Of a stretch of 64,000 nucleotides of DNA, positions 51,335-59,367 are shown piece after piece. How positions within the stretch are numbered: position 1 is the stretch's first letter; each line of letters opens with the position of its first letter. The notes under the pieces are model-generated. The model worked only from the letters and a program-made list of their open reading frames with translations. It did no database searches and was not told the origin of the DNA. Source of the DNA: Arthrobacter antioxidans (lineage in GTDB: Bacteria > Actinomycetota > Actinomycetes > Actinomycetales > Micrococcaceae). The stretch spans positions 3,472,001 through 3,536,000 of the forward strand of contig NZ_CP095501.1 in the NCBI RefSeq assembly GCF_023100725.1, in the 5' to 3' direction. A program made the position numbers and the translations under genes.

Positions 51335-52052
51335 CCACCGACAGACCTGTCCGCACGCCGACCGTGCGGACGCTCGTCGTCGCGGTTCCCTCCCGCTCAG
51401 CGTCCGCGCCGGGCACGATGAGCAGGACGCGCGTTCCCTCGCCGAGGGAGCTCGAGACGGAAAGAGTGCCCGCACAGAGTTCGGCGTGGCGCCGCATCGC
51501 CGTCAGGCCCCTGCAGGACGGTGGTGCGGCAAACCCGGAGCCGTCGTCGCTGATTCCCATCTCGAGGCGACCCCGAAGGACGCGCAGCGTGACGGTGATG
51601 GAGGCCGTGGTGGCGTCCCGGAGTGCACGGCACAGGCCTTCCTCGAGGAGTGCACGCACATGGTCGGCCACCACGGGATCGACACCGGAGTCGAGGGGCC
51701 CGGTGAGGTGCAGCTCGGGCTGAAGGGCATGATCCCGGGCCGTGGCCGCTACGACGGCCAGCACACTGGCGCTGAAGGTCGGTGGGGTCGGCGGGCCGGA
51801 TTGCAGGGAGTGGATGGTGCGGCGCAGATCCCTGATCGCGGCGTCGAGTTCAGCGCTCACGAGGCTGATGCGTTCGAGTGCTTCACGATCCGCGAGGTGC
51901 TTGCGGAGGCCCTGGATGCGCAGGCCCGCCGCGAACAGGCGTTGGATGACCTGATCGTGCTGCTGAACGGCCTGGCCGTACCCGGCACCACTCCCGGACC
52001 ACGGCGCGTCGAGAGGGGAGGTAGGGGGTCGTGAATCGACGATGGACGACAT
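51324..52052 (-). CDS. DosS/DevS-type histidine kinase core without GAF domains, N-box substituted
   Basis: The 242-aa protein contains only a HisKA_3 dimerisation segment (QQHDQVIQRLFAAGLRIQGL, His32 as phosphoacceptor) and a HATPase domain (ISDDGSGFA, GLTAMRRHAELCAGTL, LGEGTRVLLIVPG). DosS-type kinases normally carry two N-terminal GAF domains, absent here. The N-box reads LEEGLCRALRDA, with Arg142 where the Mg-ATP-binding Asn is expected, so ATP turnover may be poor. It lies convergent with and overlaps the last GAF-ANTAR gene, and no response regulator is adjacent. It could act as an anti-sigma-like or partner-binding protein. Confidence 0.83.
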   Translation of the reverse strand: MSSIVDSRPPTSPLDAPWSGSGAGYGQAVQQHDQVIQRLFAAGLRIQGLRKHLADREALERISLVSAELDAAIRDLRRTIHSLQSGPPTPPTFSASVLAVVAATARDHALQPELHLTGPLDSGVDPVVADHVRALLEEGLCRALRDATTASITVTLRVLRGRLEMGISDDGSGFAAPPSCRGLTAMRRHAELCAGTLSVSSSLGEGTRVLLIVPGADAEREGTATTSVRTVGVRTGLSVVRG

Positions 52053-52138
52053 GATGCGGATCCTTGGAGGCAGGGAAGCGATGGTGCCACCGGGGTCCGG
52101 GGTGTCTTATACAAGCGTCCGCCAGACCAGCTCCGAGG

Positions 52139-52711
52139 TCAAGAAGTATCGGTCCACTGTGTGAGGGCGACGGTGAAGCCGTGGACGAGGCGCTCGAAGC
52201 TGCGGTCGACGTTCGCGCTCATGGCAAAGGATCCCGTGGTCTCGAACGAGACGAAACCGTGCAGGGCGGAGCGGAGGGCGCGGATCGCGTCGATGGCGTC
52301 GTCGCCGGCCAGGTCGTAGGCGACGAGCACGTCGGCGATGACCTGGATGCCCTCGAGTGAGACGGCCTCGTCCTCGAGGTCGCCGGGCGAGGGCATGCGC
52401 TGGGAGGATTCGTAGCGGGCGGGGTGCTCGCGCGCCCAGTCGCGGTAGGCGTGGGACATGGAGTGGATGGCGGCGGCGCCGGACCGGCCGACGGCGGCGC
52501 GGGCGAGCACCCCGCCGAATTCGCGTTTCGCGCGGACCGAGATGTCGCGATGCAGTCCCGCCATCGAGTCGATGTGCTTGTAGAGGGAGGGCTGGCGGAT
52601 ACCGAGCCGTTCCGCCAGGGCGGCGAGGGTCAGCCGGTGCAGACCGACTTCGTCGACCATCAGCGCGGCCTCCTCCACCACCCGGTCGCGGGAAAGGCCT
52701 GCCCTAGGCAT
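52139..52711 (-). CDS. TetR family regulator (WHG-type C-terminal domain)
   Basis: The 190-aa repressor has an N-terminal helix-turn-helix (VVEEAALMVDEVGLHRLTLA, ALAERLGIRQPSLYKHIDSM). Its ligand domain is typical of TetR proteins with a WHG domain (AIRALRSALHGFVSFETTGS). It overlaps the alpha/beta hydrolase stop by 8 bp and is second in that operon. The palindrome at 53552-53568 is its likely operator, giving autoregulation. Confidence 0.9.
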   Translation of the reverse strand: MPRAGLSRDRVVEEAALMVDEVGLHRLTLAALAERLGIRQPSLYKHIDSMAGLHRDISVRAKREFGGVLARAAVGRSGAAAIHSMSHAYRDWAREHPARYESSQRMPSPGDLEDEAVSLEGIQVIADVLVAYDLAGDDAIDAIRALRSALHGFVSFETTGSFAMSANVDRSFERLVHGFTVALTQWTDTS

Positions 52712-53528
52712 GCTGCACCGTCCTGAGGAACCGCAGGACGGCGTCGGAGGTCACTGCGGGCTGCTGGGACTGGGGGTAGTGGCCGGCGTCGGCGATCATG
52801 ACGACCTCCCCCCGAAGGGCATCACCGACGAAGCGGGCCTCCGCGGCGGGATCCTTGAAGTCGGGGTCTTCCTCCCCCATGATCACCATCGTCGGCGCGG
52901 TCACCGAGCCGAGCTTCGCCTCGGCGGGGTCATGGTCGGTCTGCCGGGTGGTCAGCGAGAAGGCCTTGCCGTAGGGCCTGCGCTTGAGGCTTGCCACGAC
53001 CGCCGTGCGGTACTCCTGGAAATCGTCCGGCTTGCGGCCGGCATAGAGGGTGGGCATGTAGCCCTTCCAGACGGCGGCGACCCAGGGCGCGGCCATCATG
53101 GTGCGGAACATGGCCCGGGTGAAGGCATTGGACGGCGGGTTGCGCACGAACGGCCCGACCAGCACCAGGCCGTCCACCTGATCGGGGTGCTCGGCCGCGA
53201 CGATGACAGCGGAACCGGCAGCCAGAGAGTTGCCGACGATGACCGCCCTCCCCCCGAGCTGCGCGATCAGGGCCTGGATATCGCCGGCCGTCTCGACATC
53301 GCCGTAGGAGGAGAAGGTGGTGTCACTGTCACCGTGACCCCGGAGGTCGGTGCTTGCGACCGCGTAGCCGGCCGCGACGAGCGTCGGCGTCAGGAAGCGG
53401 TAGGACGAGCGCAGCTCGCCCATACCGGGCACAAGGACGACGAGCGGGCCGGAGCCCTGAAGGTCGTAGGCGATGCGCCCCTCGGGGCGGGCGATGTACC
53501 GGGTGGAAGCTGGAGTGGAAAAGGTCAT
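52704..53528 (-). CDS. Alpha/beta hydrolase
   Basis: The 274-aa enzyme has the oxyanion region VVLVPGMGELRSSYRFL, the nucleophile Ser in VIVGNSLAAGSAV (GNSLA), the Asp in IMGEEDPDFKD and the His in IADAGHYPQSQ. The triad is complete. No signal peptide is present. The fold resembles small-molecule esterases, lactonases and haloperoxidase-like enzymes, and the substrate is unknown. It leads a two-gene operon with a TetR regulator, so it may detoxify the regulator's ligand. Confidence 0.88.
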   Translation of the reverse strand: MTFSTPASTRYIARPEGRIAYDLQGSGPLVVLVPGMGELRSSYRFLTPTLVAAGYAVASTDLRGHGDSDTTFSSYGDVETAGDIQALIAQLGGRAVIVGNSLAAGSAVIVAAEHPDQVDGLVLVGPFVRNPPSNAFTRAMFRTMMAAPWVAAVWKGYMPTLYAGRKPDDFQEYRTAVVASLKRRPYGKAFSLTTRQTDHDPAEAKLGSVTAPTMVIMGEEDPDFKDPAAEARFVGDALRGEVVMIADAGHYPQSQQPAVTSDAVLRFLRTVQHA

Positions 53529-53551
53529 GCGGCTAGTGTGTATCCCTATTT

Positions 53552-53568
53552 AGCTATAGTCAATAGCT
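53552..53568 (-). promoter_or_regulatory. TetR-type operator AGCTAT-N5-ATAGCT on the hydrolase promoter
   Basis: Six-bp arms flank AGTCA. On the minus strand a TTGACT -35 lies within the palindrome, and CACACT follows after 17 bp, ending six bases before the ATG. The repressor would block the -35 and the message would be leaderless. Confidence 0.55.
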
Positions 53569-53638
53569 TCATGGCACGGAGTGTGCATCTGCTCGTCGCT
53601 CGTCGTGCACCGACTCGGCCAGGACCACGCGGCCGGAT

Positions 53639-54325
53639 TCACGTCGGTGGGTGGCTGATGCCGTCGAGTATCCGGTGCAATCCCCAGAGATACTGCTCGG
53701 TCGACACGTAGCGGGCCATGACGTGCACGGCGGCGGCGGACAGCGGGTAGGTCTCGGCTGGTATCGAGGAGAACCCTGCGAACCGTGCCGCGATGCGCTC
53801 GGCTTCCGACGGCGCCGGACGGGCATCGCCGAGTTCCGCCACTTCCAGGGCGATCGAACCGAAGACAAAGACGATCAACAGGTAGGAGGTTCTTGCCGCA
53901 TCCGTGGGGCGGAACCCTGCACTGGAAAGGACCTCCATCAGTCGTTCGTTCAGGGCGAGGGCCCGGGGACCGTCCATGGGGCCGCCGATCATCAACCCCA
54001 CCGCGCCCGGATGAGCCGTGAGGCGCTCCCGCAGTTCGACGGCGAGGAGTTCGATGCGCCGGCGCCAGGGGACATCGGGGTCGGCGAACACCGCATGATC
54101 GACCTGCCCGAGCAGATGCTCGACGATCGCCTTGACGACGGCCGCCTTGTCGGGGAAGTACGTGTAGACCGCATTCGGAGCTACGCCCACCCGGGCGGCG
54201 ATCCCTCGGATGGAGGCGGCATTCGCACCACCCTCGTCCAGCAGGCCGAGCGCGGCCTCCACGATCTCCTCCTCGGTCGAGGCCCTCCGTGGGCCGCGAC
54301 GGAAGCCTTTGAGCTGCTCTGCCAC
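53639..54325 (-). CDS. TetR family regulator
   Basis: The 228-aa regulator starts at GTG 54325. The DNA-binding domain is EEEIVEAALGLLDEGGANAA...GIAARVGVAPNAVYTYFPDK, and the C-terminal TetR_C domain has ALELAEL-like helices (VFGSIALEVAELGDARPAPS). It is divergent from the DUF4386 operon. A 33-bp imperfect palindrome lies in the shared promoter, so it probably represses both directions. Confidence 0.92.
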   Translation of the reverse strand: MAEQLKGFRRGPRRASTEEEIVEAALGLLDEGGANAASIRGIAARVGVAPNAVYTYFPDKAAVVKAIVEHLLGQVDHAVFADPDVPWRRRIELLAVELRERLTAHPGAVGLMIGGPMDGPRALALNERLMEVLSSAGFRPTDAARTSYLLIVFVFGSIALEVAELGDARPAPSEAERIAARFAGFSSIPAETYPLSAAAVHVMARYVSTEQYLWGLHRILDGISHPPT

Positions 54326-54354
54326 GTACAGGATTCCTCACCCTTGACACTTTT

Positions 54355-54387
54355 CTGTACAGGGTACACCATTTGTACACTGTACAG
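54355..54387. promoter_or_regulatory. 33-bp TetR operator in the divergent promoter
   Basis: Arms CTGTACAGGGTACA (54355-54368) and TGTACACTGTACAG (54374-54387) match at 13 of 14 positions around CCATT. TTGACA at 54344-54349 on the + strand puts the -10 and start site inside the operator. Each arm also contains smaller GTAC palindromes. Confidence 0.75.
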
Positions 54388-54414
54388 ATCAGGTCTCGGG
54401 AAGCAGACCCACTC

Positions 54415-55221
54415 ATGACAACCACACACAGCAGTAGCAGCCTCCGGCATCTCACCGGCGCCCTCTTCGTGGTCAGCGCGATCGCTTTCGCTGCTGCGGC
54501 GACAGCCCTGTCCGTCACCTTCGATTGGCCGGACATCCTGCGGGAGCCGCCCGGCATCGTCCTGCCGGCCTTCGACGCCGGCGGGCCCGGTCTGGTCTGG
54601 CTCTGGCTCACGACGGCCTGGACCTACGGCCTCCTCGCCCTGCCCGTCCTCCTCCTACCCGCAGCCCTCGGGCTACGGTCGAACCCCGCGCTGCAGGTGG
54701 CTACCTCGGTAGGAGCGGTCTCGGTGCTGGTCTCCCTCATCGGGTTCCTTCGCTGGGTGTTCGTGGTCCCACCACTCGCCGACTCCTATGTCACCGGCGA
54801 TGCCCGGACCCGGGCGGCGGTGGAGGCGGCCTGGACCGCGCAGCACCAGTTCGGGGGCGCGCTGCTGGGAGAACATCTGGGTCAGCTGCTCGTCATCGGC
54901 TGGTCGGTCACGCTCAGCGTGATCATCCTGCGCAGCGGGATCCTCCCACGCTGGCTCGGTGCCGTGGGCATCGCTGCGAGCGCGACCTACCTGCTCAACC
55001 AGGGGGACATCCTCTCGACCGCCGTGCCCGGCTTCCCTGTCTGGGACCTGGCCGGGCTCCTCGGCAGCACCGCCTGGGGCCTTTGGGTGGCCGCCCTCGG
55101 CGTCGTCCTGCTGACCCGCCCTGCTCCTGGGCACGCGAGCTCCACCGGCCGGCCGGACTCCGCGTCATCCCTCCACTCACCACCGAACAGCCGATCTGCC
55201 CAGGCCGGACCAAGGAACTGA
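54415..55221 (+). CDS. DUF4386-like membrane protein
   Basis: The 268-aa protein has about six hydrophobic helices (LTGALFVVSAIAFAAAATAL, LPVLLLPAALGL, VSLIGFLRWVFVVP, HLGQLLVIGWSVTLSVIILR). The segments WLGAVGIAASATYLLNQGDI and FPVWDLAGLLGSTAWGLWVA resemble DUF4386, a membrane family of unknown function. ATG 54415 is preferred over the upstream in-frame ATG at 54373, which lies in the operator. It is first in a TetR-controlled set with a second membrane protein, an epimerase-like protein and perhaps an SDR. Confidence 0.75.
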   Translation: MTTTHSSSSLRHLTGALFVVSAIAFAAAATALSVTFDWPDILREPPGIVLPAFDAGGPGLVWLWLTTAWTYGLLALPVLLLPAALGLRSNPALQVATSVGAVSVLVSLIGFLRWVFVVPPLADSYVTGDARTRAAVEAAWTAQHQFGGALLGEHLGQLLVIGWSVTLSVIILRSGILPRWLGAVGIAASATYLLNQGDILSTAVPGFPVWDLAGLLGSTAWGLWVAALGVVLLTRPAPGHASSTGRPDSASSLHSPPNSRSAQAGPRN

Positions 55222-55226
55222 TCCTC

Positions 55227-55823
55227 ATGGCACACTCCCCCTCATCCCGCCCGCCGTTCCTGCGCAACTGGCTCGTGTGGGTCGCCGGATTCCTCGCCTT
55301 CCCCGTCGCCGGCCTCATCGGCGGTGTCGTCGTCGGCCGCGTCGACGACACGGCCTCGGCGCTCATCGGTGGCGCTGTCGCCGGGCTCGTCATCGGCGTC
55401 GGCCAGACGCTGGCCAGCAGCCACCGCCTGCAGGCCGGCAGGTGGATACCCGCGACCATCGTGGGCATGGGTGCAGGACTGTTCCTCGGCGCCACCGCGG
55501 TGGACTACCGCACCTCCCTCGCCGATCTCGCGCTGATGGGAGCCCTCAACGGCCTCATCGTGGGTGCCTGCCAGGCTGCAGCATTGCCGCGCGGCGTCCC
55601 CCGACGCTGGATCTGGGGCGCCGTCGTGCCTCTCCTGTGGGCACTGGGCTGGACCGTCACGACCCTCCTGCTGATCAGGGTGGACGAACAGTTCATCGTC
55701 TTCGGTGCCAGCGGAGCTCTCGTCTTCGCCGCACTGTCGGGACTCGCCCTCTACTGGCTCGTCCCCTCCCGGCCGAACGCTCACACACCTGCATCACTCC
55801 CGACGACGACGGCGACGACATGA
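55227..55823 (+). CDS. Glycine-rich multi-helix membrane protein
   Basis: The 198-aa protein has about six short hydrophobic helices rich in Gly and Ala (FLAFPVAGLIGGVVVGRVDD, ALIGGAVAGLVIGVGQTLAS, LALMGALNGLIVGACQAAAL). These look like internal repeats of a GlyxxxGly helix unit. AAGGAACTG precedes ATG 55227, 5 bp after the previous stop. Family not identified. Its stop overlaps the next start (ATGA). Confidence 0.75.
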   Translation: MAHSPSSRPPFLRNWLVWVAGFLAFPVAGLIGGVVVGRVDDTASALIGGAVAGLVIGVGQTLASSHRLQAGRWIPATIVGMGAGLFLGATAVDYRTSLADLALMGALNGLIVGACQAAALPRGVPRRWIWGAVVPLLWALGWTVTTLLLIRVDEQFIVFGASGALVFAALSGLALYWLVPSRPNAHTPASLPTTTATT

Positions 55824-56779
55824 GCGCCGGGCTGCACGTCATCTTCGGCACCGGAGCGATCGGCCTCGCCACCTTCGACGCGCTCCGTCGCCGCGGCCGC
55901 ACCGTGCGACTCGTCAACCGCTCAGGCCACGCCCCCGTCGGTGCCGGCGTCGAGCTCCTCGCCGGGGATGCCAGGGACACCTCCTTCGCCGTCGACGCGG
56001 CCCGTGGCGCCGCCGTCGTCTACCAGGCACTCAATCCGCCGTACTCCCAGTGGAGTCAGCAGTTCCCGGCGCTGCAGGCCGGCGTACTGACTGCTGCCGA
56101 AAGGGCCGGAGCACGCCTGGTGAGCCTGGAGAACGTCTACATGTACGGGCGTCCCGCAGGACGCCCGCTCACCGAGGACCGCGAGAACAATGCCCACACC
56201 AGGAAAGGGCGACTCCGCGCCGGCATGGCCGACGAACTACTCGCAGCGCACAGGGCCGGCCGCGTCGAGATCACCATCGGCCGGGCGTCGGACTACTTCG
56301 GCCCCCGCGGCGGGGCCCAGTCGAATCTCGGCGACCGCGTCTTCCCCGCCGCGCTGAAGGGCAGAACCGCGACGGTCCTCGGTGACCCCGATCAACCGCA
56401 CACCTACACGTACCTCCCTGACATCGGCGAGGGTCTTGCCGTGCTCGGGGAACACCCCGACGCCCCGGGGAGGATCTGGCATCTGCCCAACGACCCCGAC
56501 ACCCGCACCACACGTCAACTCGTCCGGATCATCTACCGGCAGGCCGGCCAGGACCGGTCCGGGCTCCGTGCCGTCCCGCCGTTGCTGCTTCGCGCCCTCG
56601 GGCTGGTCAACCCCACCGTGCGCGAACTCCTCGAGATGCAGTACCAGTTCGAGGAACCCTTCGTCGTCGACAGCAGCACGATCACCAGCGCCCTCGGCGT
56701 CGCTGCCACACCGATCGAACAAGCCCTCGCCGAGACGCTCGGGAGCTACCGCCCGGAGCAGGACCGATCAGCAGGATAG
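55820..56779 (+). CDS. NAD-dependent epimerase/dehydratase-like protein (extended SDR)
   Basis: The 319-aa protein begins with the nucleotide motif HVIFGTGAIGLATFDALRRR (GxGxxG), then RTVRLVNRSG. It lacks a clear YxxxK, but has SLENVYMYGRPAGRPLTEDR, where Tyr lies in the usual place. The C-terminal IGRASDYFGPRGGAQSN and TYTYLPDIGEGLAVLGEHPD are typical of this group. It may be a reductase or a redox sensor. It is coupled by ATGA to the membrane protein upstream. Confidence 0.85.
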   Translation: MSAGLHVIFGTGAIGLATFDALRRRGRTVRLVNRSGHAPVGAGVELLAGDARDTSFAVDAARGAAVVYQALNPPYSQWSQQFPALQAGVLTAAERAGARLVSLENVYMYGRPAGRPLTEDRENNAHTRKGRLRAGMADELLAAHRAGRVEITIGRASDYFGPRGGAQSNLGDRVFPAALKGRTATVLGDPDQPHTYTYLPDIGEGLAVLGEHPDAPGRIWHLPNDPDTRTTRQLVRIIYRQAGQDRSGLRAVPPLLLRALGLVNPTVRELLEMQYQFEEPFVVDSSTITSALGVAATPIEQALAETLGSYRPEQDRSAG

Positions 56780-56813
56780 CGACCACAACCGGAGACCCCC
56801 GGAATAGCTCCCT

Positions 56814-56834
56814 CACTGCCCGCTGTTGGCAGTG
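56814..56834. repeat. Hairpin CACTGCC-N7-GGCAGTG between epimerase and SDR genes
   Basis: A perfect seven-bp stem with a seven-base loop lies 35 bp before the SDR start. It could be a terminator without a T-run, or an operator for the SDR gene. Confidence 0.5.
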
Positions 56835-56868
56835 ACAACGTTCCTCCCCCTGATCCAGGAGTCAGCTC

Positions 56869-57657
56869 ATGGCCCTTCAGTTCGCAGCCACCACTGCCCT
56901 GGTCACGGGCGCCAGTTCCGGTCTGGGCGCCGAGTTCGCCCGCGCCCTTGCCGCACGCGGCGCCGATCTGGTGCTGGTCGCTCGACGCGTCGACCGGCTC
57001 GAGGCGCTGGCGCGGGATCTGGAGGCCCGACACGGCATCACGGCGCGGATCGTCGGCGCGGACCTGGCTGACCCCGCATCGTGGGCTCGCGTGAGGGCCT
57101 TCACCGAGGCGGAAGGGGTTCGGGTGTCCACGCTCGTGAACAATGCCGGGTTCGCGACGCACGGCGTCCTCGCCGAGGCCGACCCCGACCGTACCGACGA
57201 GGAGGTTCGACTGAACGTGGGCGCGCTGACCGCCCTGACCCGGTTGTACCTGCCGGATCTCGTGAGCGAGGGCTCGGGCGCCCTGGTCAACGTTGCCAGT
57301 ACCGCAGGTTTCCAGCCCGTCCCGTTGATGGCGGTGTACGGGGCGACGAAGGCCTATGTGCGCAGCTTCACCGCCGCGGTGGCGTGGGAGACCCGCGACA
57401 CCGGGCTGCGGGTCACCGCCCTGTGTCCTGGCGCCACGAGGACGGAGTTCTTCGACGTGGTCGGGTCGGACGATGCGAAGGTGGGTCGCTACCAGAGCCC
57501 CGAACAGGTTGTCCGGACAGCCCTGCGCGCCCTCGATGGCAGGCGCACCCCTCCCGTCGTCGTGTCGGGTGCGGCCAATCGGGTCGGAGCAGCCCTCGGT
57601 CGACTCGCGCCGACCCGCCTGGGATTGCCGCTGACCGCAGCACTGATGAGGCGCTAG
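56869..57657 (+). CDS. Short-chain dehydrogenase/reductase, DltE/YqjQ-like
   Basis: The 262-aa classical SDR has TALVTGASSGLGAEFARALA (TGxxxGxG), TLVNNAGFAT (NNAG), LVNVASTAGFQPVPLMAVYG with the catalytic Ser, and YGATKAYV (YxxxK). The C-terminus CPGATRTEFFDVVG is typical of the DltE-like group. CAGGAGTCAGC precedes the ATG. Substrate unknown. It may belong to the TetR-controlled operon upstream, but a hairpin lies between. Confidence 0.9.
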   Translation: MALQFAATTALVTGASSGLGAEFARALAARGADLVLVARRVDRLEALARDLEARHGITARIVGADLADPASWARVRAFTEAEGVRVSTLVNNAGFATHGVLAEADPDRTDEEVRLNVGALTALTRLYLPDLVSEGSGALVNVASTAGFQPVPLMAVYGATKAYVRSFTAAVAWETRDTGLRVTALCPGATRTEFFDVVGSDDAKVGRYQSPEQVVRTALRALDGRRTPPVVVSGAANRVGAALGRLAPTRLGLPLTAALMRR

Positions 57658-57694
57658 TCCGCATCGCTCGACGTTGTAGCCGGCGGGCACGCCG

Positions 57695-58480
57695 TCAGCG
57701 TTCACGGATCCCGGCGACCAGCATGGTGACCGCAGCGCAGGCCGCTGCAGCAGCGGCGGACGGGGACCGTCGGCGCTGCCCGACCATGACGCCGGCGAAC
57801 GCCCAGAGGAGAGTGCCGGCGTAGAACCGGGACGAGGCGGTTGCCCGGTCCGGCCCCGCGACCGCCCTGGCACCGAGCGTGCCGAGCCCCGCGAGGAGTG
57901 CCACGCCGATCGTGGCGGCTCGTGGCCCGGCGGGAACGATGCCCTTGGCGACGAGCATGGACGCCAGGTTCACGCCGCAGGCCGCCTGCCCCCAGGCGGC
58001 GAGCATGCCTGCTGCGGGAGCGGCCGCAGCCACCTCGGCGGCGCTCAGCTCGCCCCCCGTCTCCGCTCGAGCAGTTCGACGTCGTCCCGTCTCTGCGAGC
58101 ACGGCAATCGCGGCCAGCGCCCCCTGCGCGCCCCAGAACCGCCCCGACCGCACCAGCGGCGCCCAGAGACCGGTTGCGGCGAACGCCCCGGCCAGGGGCC
58201 AGCCCGCCCTGCGCCAGACATCCCGGGTGCGGGCGGGACCGCGGGCCTGGTGAACCGCGTAGGCGATGGATGAAGCGAAGATGGGAAACCAGACGGTGAA
58301 GGCGTAGGGGGCCGGCTGGATCACGTTGGGCGGTGCATCCTCCCGGCGGAACCGCGGACCGTAGAACGTGGGGAGCAGCACCTGGGCGGCAGCCGCCCCG
58401 CAGGTGAGCGCCTGACGGGAGCGATCTCCCGAGACCACGGCCCACACCCGGTTCGCACTGCTGGGCGGGAGGACGGACAT
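57695..58480 (-). CDS. TspO-like tryptophan-rich sensory membrane protein (tentative)
   Basis: The 261-aa protein has about six helices. The N-terminal part VIQPAPYAFTVWFPIFASSI, AYAVHQARGPAR and RAGWPLAGAFAATGLWAPLV follows the pattern PAPYAFxxW...GWP of TspO-related 'tryptophan-rich sensory protein' entries, though Trp content is modest. Such proteins bind tetrapyrroles or lipids. I moved the start to ATG 58480 because the upstream frame has no such features. Convergent with the SDR gene. Confidence 0.6.
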   Translation of the reverse strand: MSVLPPSSANRVWAVVSGDRSRQALTCGAAAAQVLLPTFYGPRFRREDAPPNVIQPAPYAFTVWFPIFASSIAYAVHQARGPARTRDVWRRAGWPLAGAFAATGLWAPLVRSGRFWGAQGALAAIAVLAETGRRRTARAETGGELSAAEVAAAAPAAGMLAAWGQAACGVNLASMLVAKGIVPAGPRAATIGVALLAGLGTLGARAVAGPDRATASSRFYAGTLLWAFAGVMVGQRRRSPSAAAAAACAAVTMLVAGIRER

Positions 58481-58575
58481 GGAAGCTCCTGATGGTCGAA
58501 CAGCGGCCCGGCCCTGGCACCGAGGCAACGGTGCGGCGCCTGCAGGAATCTTCCTCACCGTGCGCCTCCAGCGCC

Positions 58576-59019
58576 TCAGCCTTTGAAGGTGAACATCGTG
58601 ACCGGGGAGGCGGCGGCTCCCAGCGCTCGGTAGAACTCCAGGGCGTGCGCATCCTCGTCGTCGGCCGGAACAAAGACCTCGTGGATGCCTTCCGCCGCGG
58701 CGGCGGCCCGCAGTTCGACGACGAGTCGGCTCCCAATGCCCTGCCGCTGATGGTCCGGTCGCACGGCGAGATCGTAGATGAACAGCTCCGACGACCGTGA
58801 GCGCGTCATCGGCAGGGTGTGAGCAGTGAGGCCGGCGACGATCTCCGGGCCGACGGATGCCGCGAGAGCCCAGAAGCCCGGTCGGCCGAGAAGATCGCGC
58901 AGGTAGTCCGCGCCGAGGGGCTCACGCTCCTCCCCGAAGACCTGCGCCATCATCTCGAACATGACCTGTGCCGCAGCCGTGTCCCCGGAAACCAAGCGCC
59001 TGACGTCGAGCCCGCTCAT
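58576..59019 (-). CDS. GNAT acetyltransferase, AAC(3)-I-like
   Basis: The 147-aa acetyltransferase has the acetyl-CoA motif LAVRPDHQRQGIGSRLVVEL (Q/RxxGxG/A) and EVFVPADDEDAHALEFYRAL. The surrounding sequence (YLRDLLGRPGFWALAASVGP, VAGLTAHTLPMTRSRSSELF, IYDLAVRP) follows the aminoglycoside 3-N-acetyltransferase type I family closely. It could acetylate aminoglycosides such as gentamicin, or a natural amine. Resistance is not proven. The start was set at ATG 59019. Confidence 0.8.
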   Translation of the reverse strand: MSGLDVRRLVSGDTAAAQVMFEMMAQVFGEEREPLGADYLRDLLGRPGFWALAASVGPEIVAGLTAHTLPMTRSRSSELFIYDLAVRPDHQRQGIGSRLVVELRAAAAAEGIHEVFVPADDEDAHALEFYRALGAAASPVTMFTFKG

Positions 59020-59100
59020 CGCAGCATCATCCCACGCCACGGCTTCCCGGTGCAGGCCGGAGGCGCGGTTCCTCGGGAAACTCCGAGTAGGAGGACGCGA

Positions 59101-59367
59101 TCATGAGCGCTCGTCCGTGCCGATGATCGGACGTGAGGACTGCGGGAGGCCCTGCTCGCTCACGTCATCGACCCATTCCAGGAGGTCTCCCGGTTGGCAG
59201 TCGAGGACCTTGCACATTGCTTCCAGTGTGCTGAAGCGGACTGCCTTGGCGCGCCCGTTCTTCAGGACGGCGACGTTCGCCGGCGTCAAACCGATCCGAT
59301 CGGCGAACTCTCCGACGCTCATCTTCCGGCGGGCGAGCTCCAGGTCGATGCGGACGACGATCGGCAT
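59101..59367 (-). CDS. XRE family helix-turn-helix regulator (YozG-like)
   Basis: The 88-aa DNA-binding protein has the helix-turn-helix MSVGEFADRIGLTPANVAVL followed by KNGRAKAVRFSTLEAMCKVL and DCQPGDLLEWVDD, the compact Cro/YozG type. Its start overlaps the DUF2975 stop as TGATG. XRE/DUF2975 pairs are a common two-gene module, usually autoregulated. The palindrome in the shared promoter is the likely site. Confidence 0.9.
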   Translation of the reverse strand: MPIVVRIDLELARRKMSVGEFADRIGLTPANVAVLKNGRAKAVRFSTLEAMCKVLDCQPGDLLEWVDDVSEQGLPQSSRPIIGTDERS

